Of a stretch of 11,241 nt of DNA, positions 1 through 6,846 are shown piece by piece (position 1 is the stretch's first letter; each line of letters starts with the position of its first letter). Location of the stretch: NCBI GenBank assembly GCA_003577005.1, contig QEUW01000259.1, forward strand, positions 1 through 11,241, written 5' to 3'. A program made the position numbers and the translations under genes. Origin of the DNA: Chloroflexota bacterium (lineage in GTDB: Bacteria > Chloroflexota > Anaerolineae > Caldilineales > Caldilineaceae). The notes beneath the pieces were generated by a model. It ran no database searches. It was not told where the DNA came from and saw nothing but the letters and a program-made list of their open reading frames with translations.

Positions 1-590
1 TGCCCGACACGGCTGGCGGCGGCTATTCGGCCTTCAACCGCTACTATTTTTCCCAATTAGATCGTGAGGCAGTCATCATCGACGAGCGGTTCAATGGGGG
101 CGGCTACGTGGCGGACTACGTGATCGACATGCTGAGCCGTCCGCTGCTCAGCTACTGGGCGACGCGCGAGGGCAAAGTCTTCCCTACGCCCAATGCGTCG
201 ATCTTTGGCCCAAAAGTGATGATCATCAACGAATTCGCCGGTTCGGGCGGCGATGCGCTGCCCCACTTCTTCCGCCGCCGCCGGCTTGGCACGCTGGTGG
301 GTAAACGCACATGGGGCGGCCTGGTGGGGATCTATGACTATCCCGCGCTCATGGACGATGGCTTTGTCACCGCACCCCGCCTGGCGATCTTCAGCCCCGA
401 CGGCGAGTGGGAGGTAGAAAACGAAGGCGTCGCGCCCGACATCGAGGTAGAGATGACGCCCAGGCTGGTCATCGAGGGCCGAGACCCGCAGTTGGAAACA
501 GCCATCGAACTCATCCTGCAGGCGCTGGAAAAGGAGCCGCGGCCCAGAGTGTCACGACCGGCTTCTCCGAGCCGAGTGGCAACAAATTGA
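1..590 (+). CDS. Tricorn-like protease, C-terminal catalytic part (5' truncated by window)
   Basis: This is the end of a tricorn-type serine protease, which trims peptides released by other cytoplasmic proteases. The reading frame is already open at base 3 and ends at the TGA at 588-590, so only about 195 C-terminal residues are visible. They match the S41-like core of tricorn. There is a RFNGGG segment near base 90. The nucleophile region NEFAGSGGD has its serine codon at 243-245. It is followed by GKRTWGGLVG and by the ENEGVAPDIEV motif near 417, which in tricorn carries the catalytic glutamate. The last residues are a low-complexity Pro/Ser/Arg tail. The beta-propeller, PDZ and first catalytic Ser/His segments lie outside the window. 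The gene converges on livM with about 108 bp between stops. Motif order and spacing make the family call firm; whether it is tricorn or a close S41 relative is slightly less certain because only the end is seen. Confidence 0.9.
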   Translation, partial: PDTAGGGYSAFNRYYFSQLDREAVIIDERFNGGGYVADYVIDMLSRPLLSYWATREGKVFPTPNASIFGPKVMIINEFAGSGGDALPHFFRRRRLGTLVGKRTWGGLVGIYDYPALMDDGFVTAPRLAIFSPDGEWEVENEGVAPDIEVEMTPRLVIEGRDPQLETAIELILQALEKEPRPRVSRPASPSRVATN

Positions 591-609
591 CGCCGATGTA
601 TCAGATTCT

Positions 610-693
610 GTTGACATTTGGCGAATTTACTCAACTCAGGTGCGATGCGCTTGAAACGTACGTTGCACCTCTGGTTTGAACCGAAATGTCAAC
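610..693. repeat. Nested inverted repeat between convergent genes; possible bidirectional terminator or MITE-like relic
   Basis: The outer arms are GTTGACATTT (610-619) and AAATGTCAAC (684-693), a perfect 10-bp match. The inner arms are AGGTGC (638-643) and GCACCT (665-670). The two halves also align loosely between these arms. The structure occupies most of the 108-bp gap between the stops of the tricorn-like gene and livM. There is no T-run after either outer arm, so it is not a textbook intrinsic terminator. A small terminal-inverted-repeat element or a two-sided stem that ends both transcripts are both possible. Confidence 0.6.
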
Positions 694-698
694 GGAAC

Positions 699-2225
699 CT
701 AAACGATCTTCATTTCTCGCTTGCCCAACAACCCCTGCGGCCGTACGACCATCAAAATGACCAGCGTTGCGCCGACGATCAAGAGCCGCGTGGCCGCCGG
801 CTCGCTGGCGAGTCGCGTCTCCCAGGCAAAGGTAAAGAGATAGATCGTGGACCCCAGCAGGATCGCCTGCCAGCGGCTGGGGAAGATAAGCACCGCCAAC
901 AGGCCCACCAGCGCCGCTACAATGGCCCCATTGCCGATGACGGTGTAACTGGCGGGGATCACCAGCCAGCGCTGCACCAGGGCATTGAACCACGAGCCGA
1001 TCGGCGGCGCCCCCTGCTGAAAACCCGGCCAGAGCAACAGGACGGCGGCCTTCAACAGCATGCCGGCCAAAATCGTCCCGCCCACGATGACACCAAAGCG
1101 CCGCCACGACCGCAGCCAGAACCACAGCCCGATCAGCCCTGCGCCATAAAAGAGCAGGCTGGCCACGGCAATGTTGCGCAACACCTCCGGCAGGATCGTG
1201 AAGGTAAAGGCTCCCAGCACCACCCCCGGCAAGCTGCCCAACCCACCCAATACCACCATGCCGTAGAGATTGATCAGCGCAGCAATGCTGTAGCGCGGCA
1301 CCGGCACTACGTTGCCTTGCCAGGCGGCATCTACCACCCCCGCCAACGCAGCAATCGCCGCACCGATGGCAAAGGCCATGAGCTTGAGCCGCTGCGTCGG
1401 CATACCCATCACCTCGGCGGCCAGATCGTCGTCGCGCATCGCGCGCCAGGCCCGCCCTAACCGCGAACGGTTGAGATGGTCCACGGTGATGTAGACCCCG
1501 ATCAGCAGGAACAGAAAGAGATAATAGTAGTGCAGCGTTGTCGAGAAGGTAAAGCCAAAAAAGGAAAGATTGTCCAGTTCGTTGATGCCGTTGGGCCCGC
1601 GCGTCAGATCGACCGGCCGCGCCATCCCCGGCAGTTGGACGCGGGTGGCCGTCAGCAACAGTTGCACAAAAACCTGGCCAAATCCCAACGTGACAATCGC
1701 CAGATAATCCCCCGCCAGCCGGATCGAGACCGAGCCGATCAGCCAGCCGATCAACGCGGTAAAGGCTACGATCAATGGCAGGCTAATCACCGTCGGCAGA
1801 TGGATTCCACCCGGCAGCGCCCCGCCCAGCGTGACAAAATCGGAAGCCAGATAGGCATACGTATAGCCCGCGATCCCGTAAAAGGCCACATAGCCCAGAT
1901 CGAGCAGTCCGGCAAAACCTACGACCACGTTCAGCCCGATCGCCAGCATAGCCGCCACAAGAAAGCTGGCCAGGATGCGCACGACAAAGGCATTGTCGAT
2001 TACGCCCAGCAGGTCGAGCACCGGGCGCAGACTGGTGAGCCACGGAGCCAGCGCCATGAGCGCCACCACCAGCCCATAGCGGACGTTGAGCGGGATCGCC
2101 GCCCAACCGGAGGTCACCGCGCCCCACAGCCCGCTCTGTTTGTAGCGCCGCCCTTCCACCTGGGCGACCCATTGGTCGTGTCCGATAGGAGGGGCGGGAG
2201 CGGAGGTTTCACTTTGCTGCGTCAT
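699..2225 (-). CDS. livM: Branched-chain amino acid-type ABC transporter permease LivM, with a large C-terminal membrane insertion
   Basis: This is one of two inner-membrane subunits of a Liv/HAAT-family importer, forming the channel with LivH. Family hallmarks are NVVVGFAGLLDLGYVAFYGI (residues about 99-118), the cytoplasmic EAA-type loop RAMRDDDLAAEVMGM with its following hydrophobic helix, GGLGSLPGVVLGA, and the terminal RPQGLLGK. At 508 residues it is much longer than the usual 300-400. Between LPEVLR (about 345-350) and the last helix there is an extra stretch of about 120 residues. It contains roughly four hydrophobic segments, near 353-371, 377-399, 422-448 and 452-469. The N-terminus is also extended by about 45 polar residues before the first helix. 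The ATG at 2223-2225 lies about 100 bp after the livH stop and has only a weak ribosome site. It is the last gene of the minus-strand run, and no ATPase gene follows. Confidence 0.93.
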   Translation of the reverse strand: MTQQSETSAPAPPIGHDQWVAQVEGRRYKQSGLWGAVTSGWAAIPLNVRYGLVVALMALAPWLTSLRPVLDLLGVIDNAFVVRILASFLVAAMLAIGLNVVVGFAGLLDLGYVAFYGIAGYTYAYLASDFVTLGGALPGGIHLPTVISLPLIVAFTALIGWLIGSVSIRLAGDYLAIVTLGFGQVFVQLLLTATRVQLPGMARPVDLTRGPNGINELDNLSFFGFTFSTTLHYYYLFLFLLIGVYITVDHLNRSRLGRAWRAMRDDDLAAEVMGMPTQRLKLMAFAIGAAIAALAGVVDAAWQGNVVPVPRYSIAALINLYGMVVLGGLGSLPGVVLGAFTFTILPEVLRNIAVASLLFYGAGLIGLWFWLRSWRRFGVIVGGTILAGMLLKAAVLLLWPGFQQGAPPIGSWFNALVQRWLVIPASYTVIGNGAIVAALVGLLAVLIFPSRWQAILLGSTIYLFTFAWETRLASEPAATRLLIVGATLVILMVVRPQGLLGKREMKIV

Positions 2226-2326
2226 GCCGGATCTTTCTGCAATTCCTCAAGCCAACGCTCAAACTCTGGAACCGACTGTGGCTGCTTTAAGCCTGATAAG
2301 CGGAGAGAGAGCAGGAAATTGCGTGA
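2225..2326 (-). other. livH-livM spacer that stays open in the livH frame
   Basis: After the livH TAA (2327-2329) the same frame continues for 34 sense codons. It ends in a TGA (2222-2224) that overlaps the livM ATG. The last part reads like real protein: PEFERWLEELQKDPA. No ATG or GTG with a ribosome site is seen inside. It may be a vestigial C-terminal extension of LivH, a small gene starting at a rare codon, or chance. Confidence 0.3.
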
Positions 2327-3256
2327 TTACACCTTCTGCACCAACGCCTTGCCCAACAGCCCATTGGGCCGCACCAACAGGATGAAGACGAGCAACATAA
2401 AGGCCACGGCATCGTTAAAGGTCACCGAAATATAGACCGCCGTAAACGACTCCGCCAACCCCAACAACAGCCCCCCCAACAGCGCACCGGGAATGCTGCC
2501 GATACCACCCACCACGGCTGCGGTGAATCCCTTCAGCCCGGCCAGAAAACCCATAGTATGGCGGATGCTAAAAAAGACGATTCCCACCAGCACCCCCGCG
2601 GCGCCGGCCAGCAGCGCACCGATAAAAAAGGTGACGACAATGACCTGGTTGACATTGACGCCCATCATCTGCGCCGCATCCAGGTCCATAGCGACGGCGC
2701 GCATGGCGCGCCCCAGCCGGGTGCGCTGGACAAAATAGGTGAGCGCCAGCATAAGGATCAGCGCCACACCAATGATCAGCAAGCGCGAGAGATGGATGTT
2801 GGCGCCGCCAAAGGCCACCGACGCGCTTGTAGGGATCAACTTGCCGCTGCCGATGCTGAGCGGGCGCGGGCCGGCGATAATCTGCATCAGGTTTTGCAGC
2901 ACAAACGACACCCCTAAAGCGCTGATCAGCGGGGCCAGGCGTGGCGCATAGCGCAAAGGGCGGTAGGCAAAACGCTCCACCCCCACGCTGACCAGCCCGG
3001 CGCCTACCATCGCCACCACCAGCATGATGACAATCACCAACGCAGTGGGAATGAGCGCCACTTCGTCGGCATTGAAAAGCAGATAGACGCCATACCCCAG
3101 ATAGGCGCCGATCATGTAAATATCGCCGTGAGCGAAATTGAGCAGCTTGAGGATGCCGTAGACCATCGAATAACCCAGCGCGATCAAGGCATAGACGCTG
3201 CCCAGCGTCAGGCCATTGATGAGGGTTTGTGGGAGCAAATTGAGCCACTCTTGCAT
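2327..3256 (-). CDS. livH: Branched-chain amino acid-type ABC transporter permease LivH
   Basis: This is the second membrane subunit of the Liv-type importer. The 309-residue length is normal for the family. The N-terminus carries the LivH signature NGLTLGSVYALIALGYSMVY followed by GILKLLNFAHGDIYMIGAY. The EAA-type loop is TRLGRAMRAVAMDLDAAQMMG, followed by a helix and GVLVG. Further on are GGIGSIPGALLGGLLLG and the ending VRPNGLLGK. About eight hydrophobic segments span the protein. The ATG at 3254-3256 lies 9 bp after the stop of the DUF2330 gene without a strong ribosome site, so translation is probably coupled to that gene. The pairing with LivM immediately downstream is the standard order. 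The function as a permease is firm; the transported compound is unknown. Confidence 0.95.
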   Translation of the reverse strand: MQEWLNLLPQTLINGLTLGSVYALIALGYSMVYGILKLLNFAHGDIYMIGAYLGYGVYLLFNADEVALIPTALVIVIMLVVAMVGAGLVSVGVERFAYRPLRYAPRLAPLISALGVSFVLQNLMQIIAGPRPLSIGSGKLIPTSASVAFGGANIHLSRLLIIGVALILMLALTYFVQRTRLGRAMRAVAMDLDAAQMMGVNVNQVIVVTFFIGALLAGAAGVLVGIVFFSIRHTMGFLAGLKGFTAAVVGGIGSIPGALLGGLLLGLAESFTAVYISVTFNDAVAFMLLVFILLVRPNGLLGKALVQKV

Positions 3257-3265
3257 GAGTCTTGA

Positions 3266-4321
3266 TCAGGTTACGGGTGTCGTGTTCTGTCGCCGGCGCA
3301 GATAATGGAGTACGCCGGCAGCTAGGAGGATGCCAAATACAAGGGGGCCACCGCAGGCCAACACGTAAAACAGCGTGTAATCATCGCGATAACGGACGAT
3401 CACGTCCCGGTAGGGCGCATCGCGTGCGGCAAAGATGAAAAGGTAATCTCCATCCACCTGGGCCGGGTCGACCACATCCTCAAATTTAGTCAGGAACTGC
3501 CGGCTGTCGACGACGGTGCGCAGCGGCGAGGCAGTCGGCAGTTCGGCGAGGTCGAGCCAATCGGCAAAGGTGACGCGCCCTGTGCCAAAGGTGGCCAACT
3601 TGTGGGCGCGATGCTCGGCGAGCACGTAGATGGTAACAGGTATACTGGCCTGCGCCAGAGCCGTCGCCCGCATGGGATAAATGATCTGATCCGAAGGGAA
3701 GGTCACCCAAAGCGGGTTGAGGGCGCCTTCCAGCGGCTGGCCGGCACCGCCTGATCGTAAACGAACAGCGACATAATACCAGTTTTGTTCGACATAGGGT
3801 TGTAAAACATCCGCCAGATCGGGGGGAAAGGAATAGTCGTTTTCTTGCAGCCAGTCCGCCAGAGCGCCGGCATCACTGGCGGCCAGATTGCTCACGTCGA
3901 ACGGGCCCAGATCGAGCCGTTCGAGCACGGTTACCGGTTGCGCCCCAACCATTGCCCCTTCAGAAGCGGCGCCAAAGCCAGGCATGGCATGGCGCCGCCG
4001 CTCCTCGACCTGGGGCCGGGTCCACTCGTAGAGGGCATGAAAGAGTTCGGGGTCGCCCAGCTTCACTTCTGCCTGTGCCGGCACCGGTAGAATCCAGGCA
4101 GCCTCGCTCGCCTGGCCGACCACATCCAGCTCCATCCAGATCTCTTCGGTCTGGCCGTCCCAGCGAATCAATGCTCGCTCCTGGAGGACACCGCCCCCGT
4201 CGCTCTCGCGCGGCAGATAGACACCGCACCCGCAGGCATAGAGTGGCCAGGCAACGCTGGCGAGGATCAGCGTCACGCCGAACAGAGCCATGCGCACGAT
4301 CAGACGCACACGGAATGTCAT
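3266..4321 (-). CDS. DUF2330-family membrane-anchored extracytoplasmic protein
   Basis: A protein of the DUF2330 family, whose function is not established. The chosen ATG at 4319-4321 gives 351 residues and a good signal peptide. A basic start (RVRLIVR) precedes a hydrophobic stretch, and YACGCGVYLP follows around residues 28-37, where the mature family domain normally begins. Typical family blocks are VLQERALIRWDG and AAWILPVPAQAEVKLGD. A hydrophobic helix near the C-terminus (about residues 317-339), followed by LRRRQ, suggests an anchor with the tail in the cytoplasm. A longer frame opens at a GTG (4409-4411) inside the preceding binding-protein gene, and ATGs at 4345 and 4291 are also possible; none has a clear ribosome site. 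Its position between the binding protein and LivH is unusual and suggests co-expression with the importer, but no role can be assigned. Confidence 0.8.
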   Translation of the reverse strand: MTFRVRLIVRMALFGVTLILASVAWPLYACGCGVYLPRESDGGGVLQERALIRWDGQTEEIWMELDVVGQASEAAWILPVPAQAEVKLGDPELFHALYEWTRPQVEERRRHAMPGFGAASEGAMVGAQPVTVLERLDLGPFDVSNLAASDAGALADWLQENDYSFPPDLADVLQPYVEQNWYYVAVRLRSGGAGQPLEGALNPLWVTFPSDQIIYPMRATALAQASIPVTIYVLAEHRAHKLATFGTGRVTFADWLDLAELPTASPLRTVVDSRQFLTKFEDVVDPAQVDGDYLFIFAARDAPYRDVIVRYRDDYTLFYVLACGGPLVFGILLAAGVLHYLRRRQNTTPVT

Positions 4322-4385
4322 CGAAAGGATCGGGTTCGCGCACATTTCCGGCCAGGCTTGCACAATGTGCCCCACTGGTGGAAGT

Positions 4386-5573
4386 TCAGTTGAGCAACGT
4401 GAACTCGCCACCCTCCACCTGGAAGAGGAAGAACCTGCTTCCCACTACCTGGTTGTTCTCGTCAAAGGCAACCGGGATGCCCAGTGGGGTCTCCGCCAAA
4501 TCCGTGCTTTTGAGCTTCTCCAGCACACAGGCGCGGGTCACCTCACCCTCCTGCGAGCAGCGTTCGATGGCGTCGAGCGCAACGTAGGTCGTCAGCGCCG
4601 AGGCGCCGCCAAAGGCGCCAAATTCGGAAGTATACTGTTCGGCGTAGCGGGTAATGTACTCCTCTGCTTGCGGCACTTGTTTTGGGTCGGGCGAGAAGAC
4701 CGAGACATAGGTTCCTTCCAGCGCCTCGCCTGCGGCATTGACCACATCGAGCGAGAAGCCCGCGTCGGCCAGAAAGTAGACCCCTTCGTAACCCTGCTCG
4801 CGCAACTGGATCACTAGCGTGGAGAGCTGGTTGCCCAGCTGGCCGGGGAAAAAGACCACCTCAGCACCGCTTGCCAGGATCGCCGTCACCAACGAGGAGA
4901 AGTCGGTGTCCTCCTGCGTTACCGAAGCGCGCGTCACGGTCACGCCAGCTTCTTCGAGCAGAGCTTCTACCTCATCGCACAACCCGACGGCATACGAAGA
5001 CTGGTCATCCACCAGGTAGGCCGAGGATATCTGGAGCGTGTCGATCATATAGCCGGCGTCGGTGGCGCTCTGGTCGGCATCACGTGGGATGGGGCGGAAG
5101 AAGGTCGGCGTTGCGTTGGCTGGATCGGTAAGGTCGGTGCGGGTGCATGACTGGGTCAAATGGGGAAGGCCCGCGGCGGCAAAGATCGGCTTGGTCGCTT
5201 CGCACCCCTGGCTGCCTGCCGGGCCAATAACGGCGACGATCTGCGGGTCGGCGACCAGGCGCTCGGCTACGGTCCTGGCGATATCGGGGTTGAGTTCGGT
5301 GTCTTCGGAGACCAGTTCCACCCCCAGACCGGTGCGTTCGTTGAAGATGTCTACTGTCACCTGGGCAAAGCCCTGTTGCTCGCTGCCCAGAAAGGCGGCT
5401 GGCCCGGTCAACGGCCCCATAAAACCGACCTTGATCGTCCCGCCCGGCTGTGCGGGGGCTTCTGCCGGGGCGGCTGCTTCTCCACCACCCGGCGCCGGGG
5501 AGCCAACAGGCGCACAGGCTGCCAAAACCAACATGAGACAGAGTAGCCCCGCCAGCACCTTGTCAACTTGCAT
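4386..5573 (-). CDS. Liv/HAAT-type ABC transporter substrate-binding lipoprotein
   Basis: This is an extracytoplasmic ligand receptor of the Peripla_BP_6 (LivJ-like) family and delivers its ligand to the LivH/LivM pair encoded downstream. The ATG at 5571-5573 (395 residues) is chosen because AAAGGAG lies 8 bases upstream. A further-upstream in-frame ATG overlaps the cupin gene. A lipoprotein signal ends in the lipobox LAAC, placing the lipidated cysteine at residue 20, followed by an Ala/Pro/Gly-rich tether to about residue 44. The mature domain starts TIKVGFMGPLTGPAAFLG, then VIGPAGSQGCEATKPIF and later segments typical of the type I periplasmic-binding fold, up to a short C-terminus. It sits 53 bp after the cupin gene and 64 bp before the chosen DUF2330 start. 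The ligand could be an amino acid, an amide or another small organic molecule; the sequence alone does not decide. Confidence 0.92.
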   Translation of the reverse strand: MQVDKVLAGLLCLMLVLAACAPVGSPAPGGGEAAAPAEAPAQPGGTIKVGFMGPLTGPAAFLGSEQQGFAQVTVDIFNERTGLGVELVSEDTELNPDIARTVAERLVADPQIVAVIGPAGSQGCEATKPIFAAAGLPHLTQSCTRTDLTDPANATPTFFRPIPRDADQSATDAGYMIDTLQISSAYLVDDQSSYAVGLCDEVEALLEEAGVTVTRASVTQEDTDFSSLVTAILASGAEVVFFPGQLGNQLSTLVIQLREQGYEGVYFLADAGFSLDVVNAAGEALEGTYVSVFSPDPKQVPQAEEYITRYAEQYTSEFGAFGGASALTTYVALDAIERCSQEGEVTRACVLEKLKSTDLAETPLGIPVAFDENNQVVGSRFFLFQVEGGEFTLLN

Positions 5574-5581
5574 GGTTGATT

Positions 5582-5588
5582 CTCCTTT
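5582..5588 (-). promoter_or_regulatory. Strong ribosome binding site of the operon's binding-protein gene
   Basis: The minus strand reads AAAGGAG 8 bases before the ATG at 5573. This fixes that start over the in-frame ATG at 5630, which would overlap the end of the cupin gene. Confidence 0.85.
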
Positions 5589-5595
5589 GTGGGTA

Positions 5596-5628
5596 GACGG
5601 TGATGAGTGATGAGTGAGATAAACCGTC
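5596..5628. repeat. Hairpin and 7-bp tandem repeat in the cupin/binding-protein spacer
   Basis: GACGGT (5596-5601) pairs with ACCGTC (5623-5628), the latter overlapping the cupin stop codon. Between them, 5600-5617 is built of two full copies of GTGATGA plus a partial third. On the transcript this lies just upstream of the ribosome site of the binding-protein gene. It may be a small stem that affects relative expression of the two genes, or simple slippage-derived sequence. Confidence 0.55.
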
Positions 5629-6085
5629 ACACATCACGTTGCGCTGCATCTCGATATTTGGACGGGTAATCGACGATCTTGTCCCACTCGTCGGGGGTGG
5701 AGCGGGCGACGACGGCGACGACCGGTTCGCTGTCGCTCAGGTTAAAGACTTCGTGGGGAACACCCGGTTCGATAAAGATAAAATCGCCAGCTTCGTGCTC
5801 AACCGAATATTCCAGATTGGGCCCATACTCGTGGCGGACGCGGCCCTGCAAAATAAAGAGCATCACCTCGAAGCCGTCGTGGATATGGGCGTAGGCGATG
5901 GCACCCGGCGGCACGCTGGCAACATTCATCGAGAGCGCCTGGGCAGGCGAATTCTTGCCCGACAGGCCCGTCTTATAGCGGATGCCGTTCCACGAGCGGT
6001 TGGTGGGCCCGCCGCCACGCACCCACCATAACCCCTTGTGGTGCTCGACAAACTTTTGTAACTCCTCTTGTGTCGCGCTGGGCAT
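5627..6085 (-). CDS. Small single-domain cupin protein
   Basis: A 152-residue cupin, a compact beta-barrel that usually binds one metal. The first motif has G61, H67, H69 and E73, followed by G81. The second has GDFIFIEPGVPH with H111 and N115. The metal-ligand set His, His, Glu, His is therefore complete. Spacing in motif 1 is one residue longer after the glutamate than the textbook pattern, and a Glu replaces the usual first Pro in motif 2. The start at 6083-6085 is supported by GAGGAGG 8 bases upstream; an in-frame ATG at 6163 lacks such support. It is the first gene of the run leading into the binding protein and permeases. Cupins of this size include dioxygenases, isomerases and ligand sensors, and the sequence does not say which. 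A role in handling the imported compound is only a guess from context. Confidence 0.87.
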   Translation of the reverse strand: MPSATQEELQKFVEHHKGLWWVRGGGPTNRSWNGIRYKTGLSGKNSPAQALSMNVASVPPGAIAYAHIHDGFEVMLFILQGRVRHEYGPNLEYSVEHEAGDFIFIEPGVPHEVFNLSDSEPVVAVVARSTPDEWDKIVDYPSKYRDAAQRDV

Positions 6086-6335
6086 TGTTCCTTCCTCCTC
6101 TTGCCAGCTAGAATGACCATCTTGATTGTGGGCGAAGCTAGAAGATGCTATACTGTGCTGCAACGGCGGTAGTGGGAATGAGCCGGGCGGGTGCTAAAGG
6201 GCAAATCTCGTTGAGGTTGCATCCTGCCCTGATATGCAACTCACTACGGTGGGTCGCTGCGTAGTATACCCACAGCCGTGCGAATCCGCAACTGGCTGCA
6301 AAAGATGGCATCGACCCTATGAACTTGAACGCACG
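6086..6335. promoter_or_regulatory. Divergent intergenic region between the cupin operon and the ridA-LLM pair
   Basis: These 250 bases must hold promoters for both directions. On the plus strand a candidate is TTGTGG (6126-6131), a 17-bp gap and TATACT (6149-6154). It would give a leader of about 175 bases before ridA. I found no convincing sigma-70 promoter on the minus strand. Two inverted repeats lie in the putative leader: GTTGCAT/ATGCAAC (6216-6222 and 6234-6240) and GTGGGT/ACCCAC (6249-6254 and 6268-6273). They could be operators or RNA stems. No known riboswitch class is recognised. Confidence 0.45.
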
Positions 6336-6758
6336 ATGAACGAATCCTTACCCTCATCTCCCCATCGACAGGCCGTCAACTCTGGCACGGTGTGGGAAGA
6401 GCTTGCTGGCTACAGCCGCGCCATCCGTATCGGCGACCGTATCCTCGTCTCTGGCACTACGGCCACCGGACCCGCGGGGGAGGTCGTCGGCGCAGGCGAC
6501 CCGGCAGCGCAGACACGCTTTATTCTCGACAAAATCGAACAAGCACTGCACCAGTTGGGCGCCCGGATCGAAGACATTGTGCGGACGCGGGTCTATGTGC
6601 GCAACGCAGCCGATTGGGAACCGGTGGCGCGCGTGCATGGTGAACGCTTTGGCGCCATCCGCCCGGCCAATACGCTGGTGGAAGCCCGGCTGGTGGGCGA
6701 TGAATACCTGGTCGAGATCGAAGCCGAGGCGATCATCGGCGCCGGGAGCGTGAGCTAG
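6336..6758 (+). CDS. RidA/YjgF/YER057c/UK114-family protein, Arg-lacking subtype
   Basis: A 140-residue member of the Rid superfamily, whose classic members hydrolyse reactive enamine/imine intermediates in the cytoplasm. Family features are the N-terminal sheet ending in ILVSGTTAT, a GDPAAQTRFILDKIEQAL helix, DIVRTRVYV, and the C-terminal block RPANTLVEARLV...YLVEIEAEA. The active-site arginine of canonical RidA sits in a PARS-type motif. Here the equivalent position reads PANT, with N112 in its place, so this copy probably belongs to one of the Rid subfamilies that lack imine deaminase activity. The start at 6336 removes 34 upstream residues that do not look like family sequence; it has no strong ribosome site. 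A six-codon frame starting at 6319 ends in a TGA overlapping this ATG and could couple translation. It precedes the LLM oxidoreductase by 88 bp and is probably co-transcribed with it. Confidence 0.88.
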   Translation: MNESLPSSPHRQAVNSGTVWEELAGYSRAIRIGDRILVSGTTATGPAGEVVGAGDPAAQTRFILDKIEQALHQLGARIEDIVRTRVYVRNAADWEPVARVHGERFGAIRPANTLVEARLVGDEYLVEIEAEAIIGAGSVS

Positions 6759-6767
6759 TCTCTCCAT

Positions 6768-6820
6768 ATCTCCTCAAATCTCCTCAAACTCCCAGAGATT
6801 TATGAGGTTTGAGGAGATTT
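6768..6820. repeat. 14-bp perfect inverted repeat with tandem 10-mers between ridA and the LLM gene
   Basis: AAATCTCCTCAAAC (6776-6789) is perfectly complementary to GTTTGAGGAGATTT (6807-6820), with 17 bases between. The left arm is part of two tandem copies of ATCTCCTCAA (6768-6787). In RNA it would form a stable stem inside the putative ridA-LLM transcript, ending 26 bases before the LLM start codon. There is no T-run directly after it. An RNA processing or attenuation element or a copy of an interspersed repeat are the main options. Confidence 0.7.
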
Positions 6821-6846
6821 AGGGGGATTTTATTGGTGATTTTAAG

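Noticed and set aside
618..2435. Long plus-strand frames (618-1460 and 1476-2435) opposite livM
   Set aside because: They are antisense to a clear livM and run through its helices. Their translations are rich in Gln, Arg, His and Pro with no family features, typical of shadow frames in GC-rich DNA.
4322..4411. A longer DUF2330 protein starting at the GTG at 4411
   Set aside because: It would overlap the binding-protein gene by 26 bp and put 30 non-hydrophobic residues before an otherwise good signal peptide.
5574..5630. A CRISPR-like array, suggested by short tandem repeats here and at 11114-11139
   Set aside because: The units are 7 and 13 bp, directly adjacent and without spacers.
6205..6300. 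A cobalamin riboswitch or a tRNA in the Rid leader (CCGCAACTG and GCGAATCC resemble parts of these)
   Set aside because: The remaining conserved elements and the required pairings are missing; the T-arm stem does not form.
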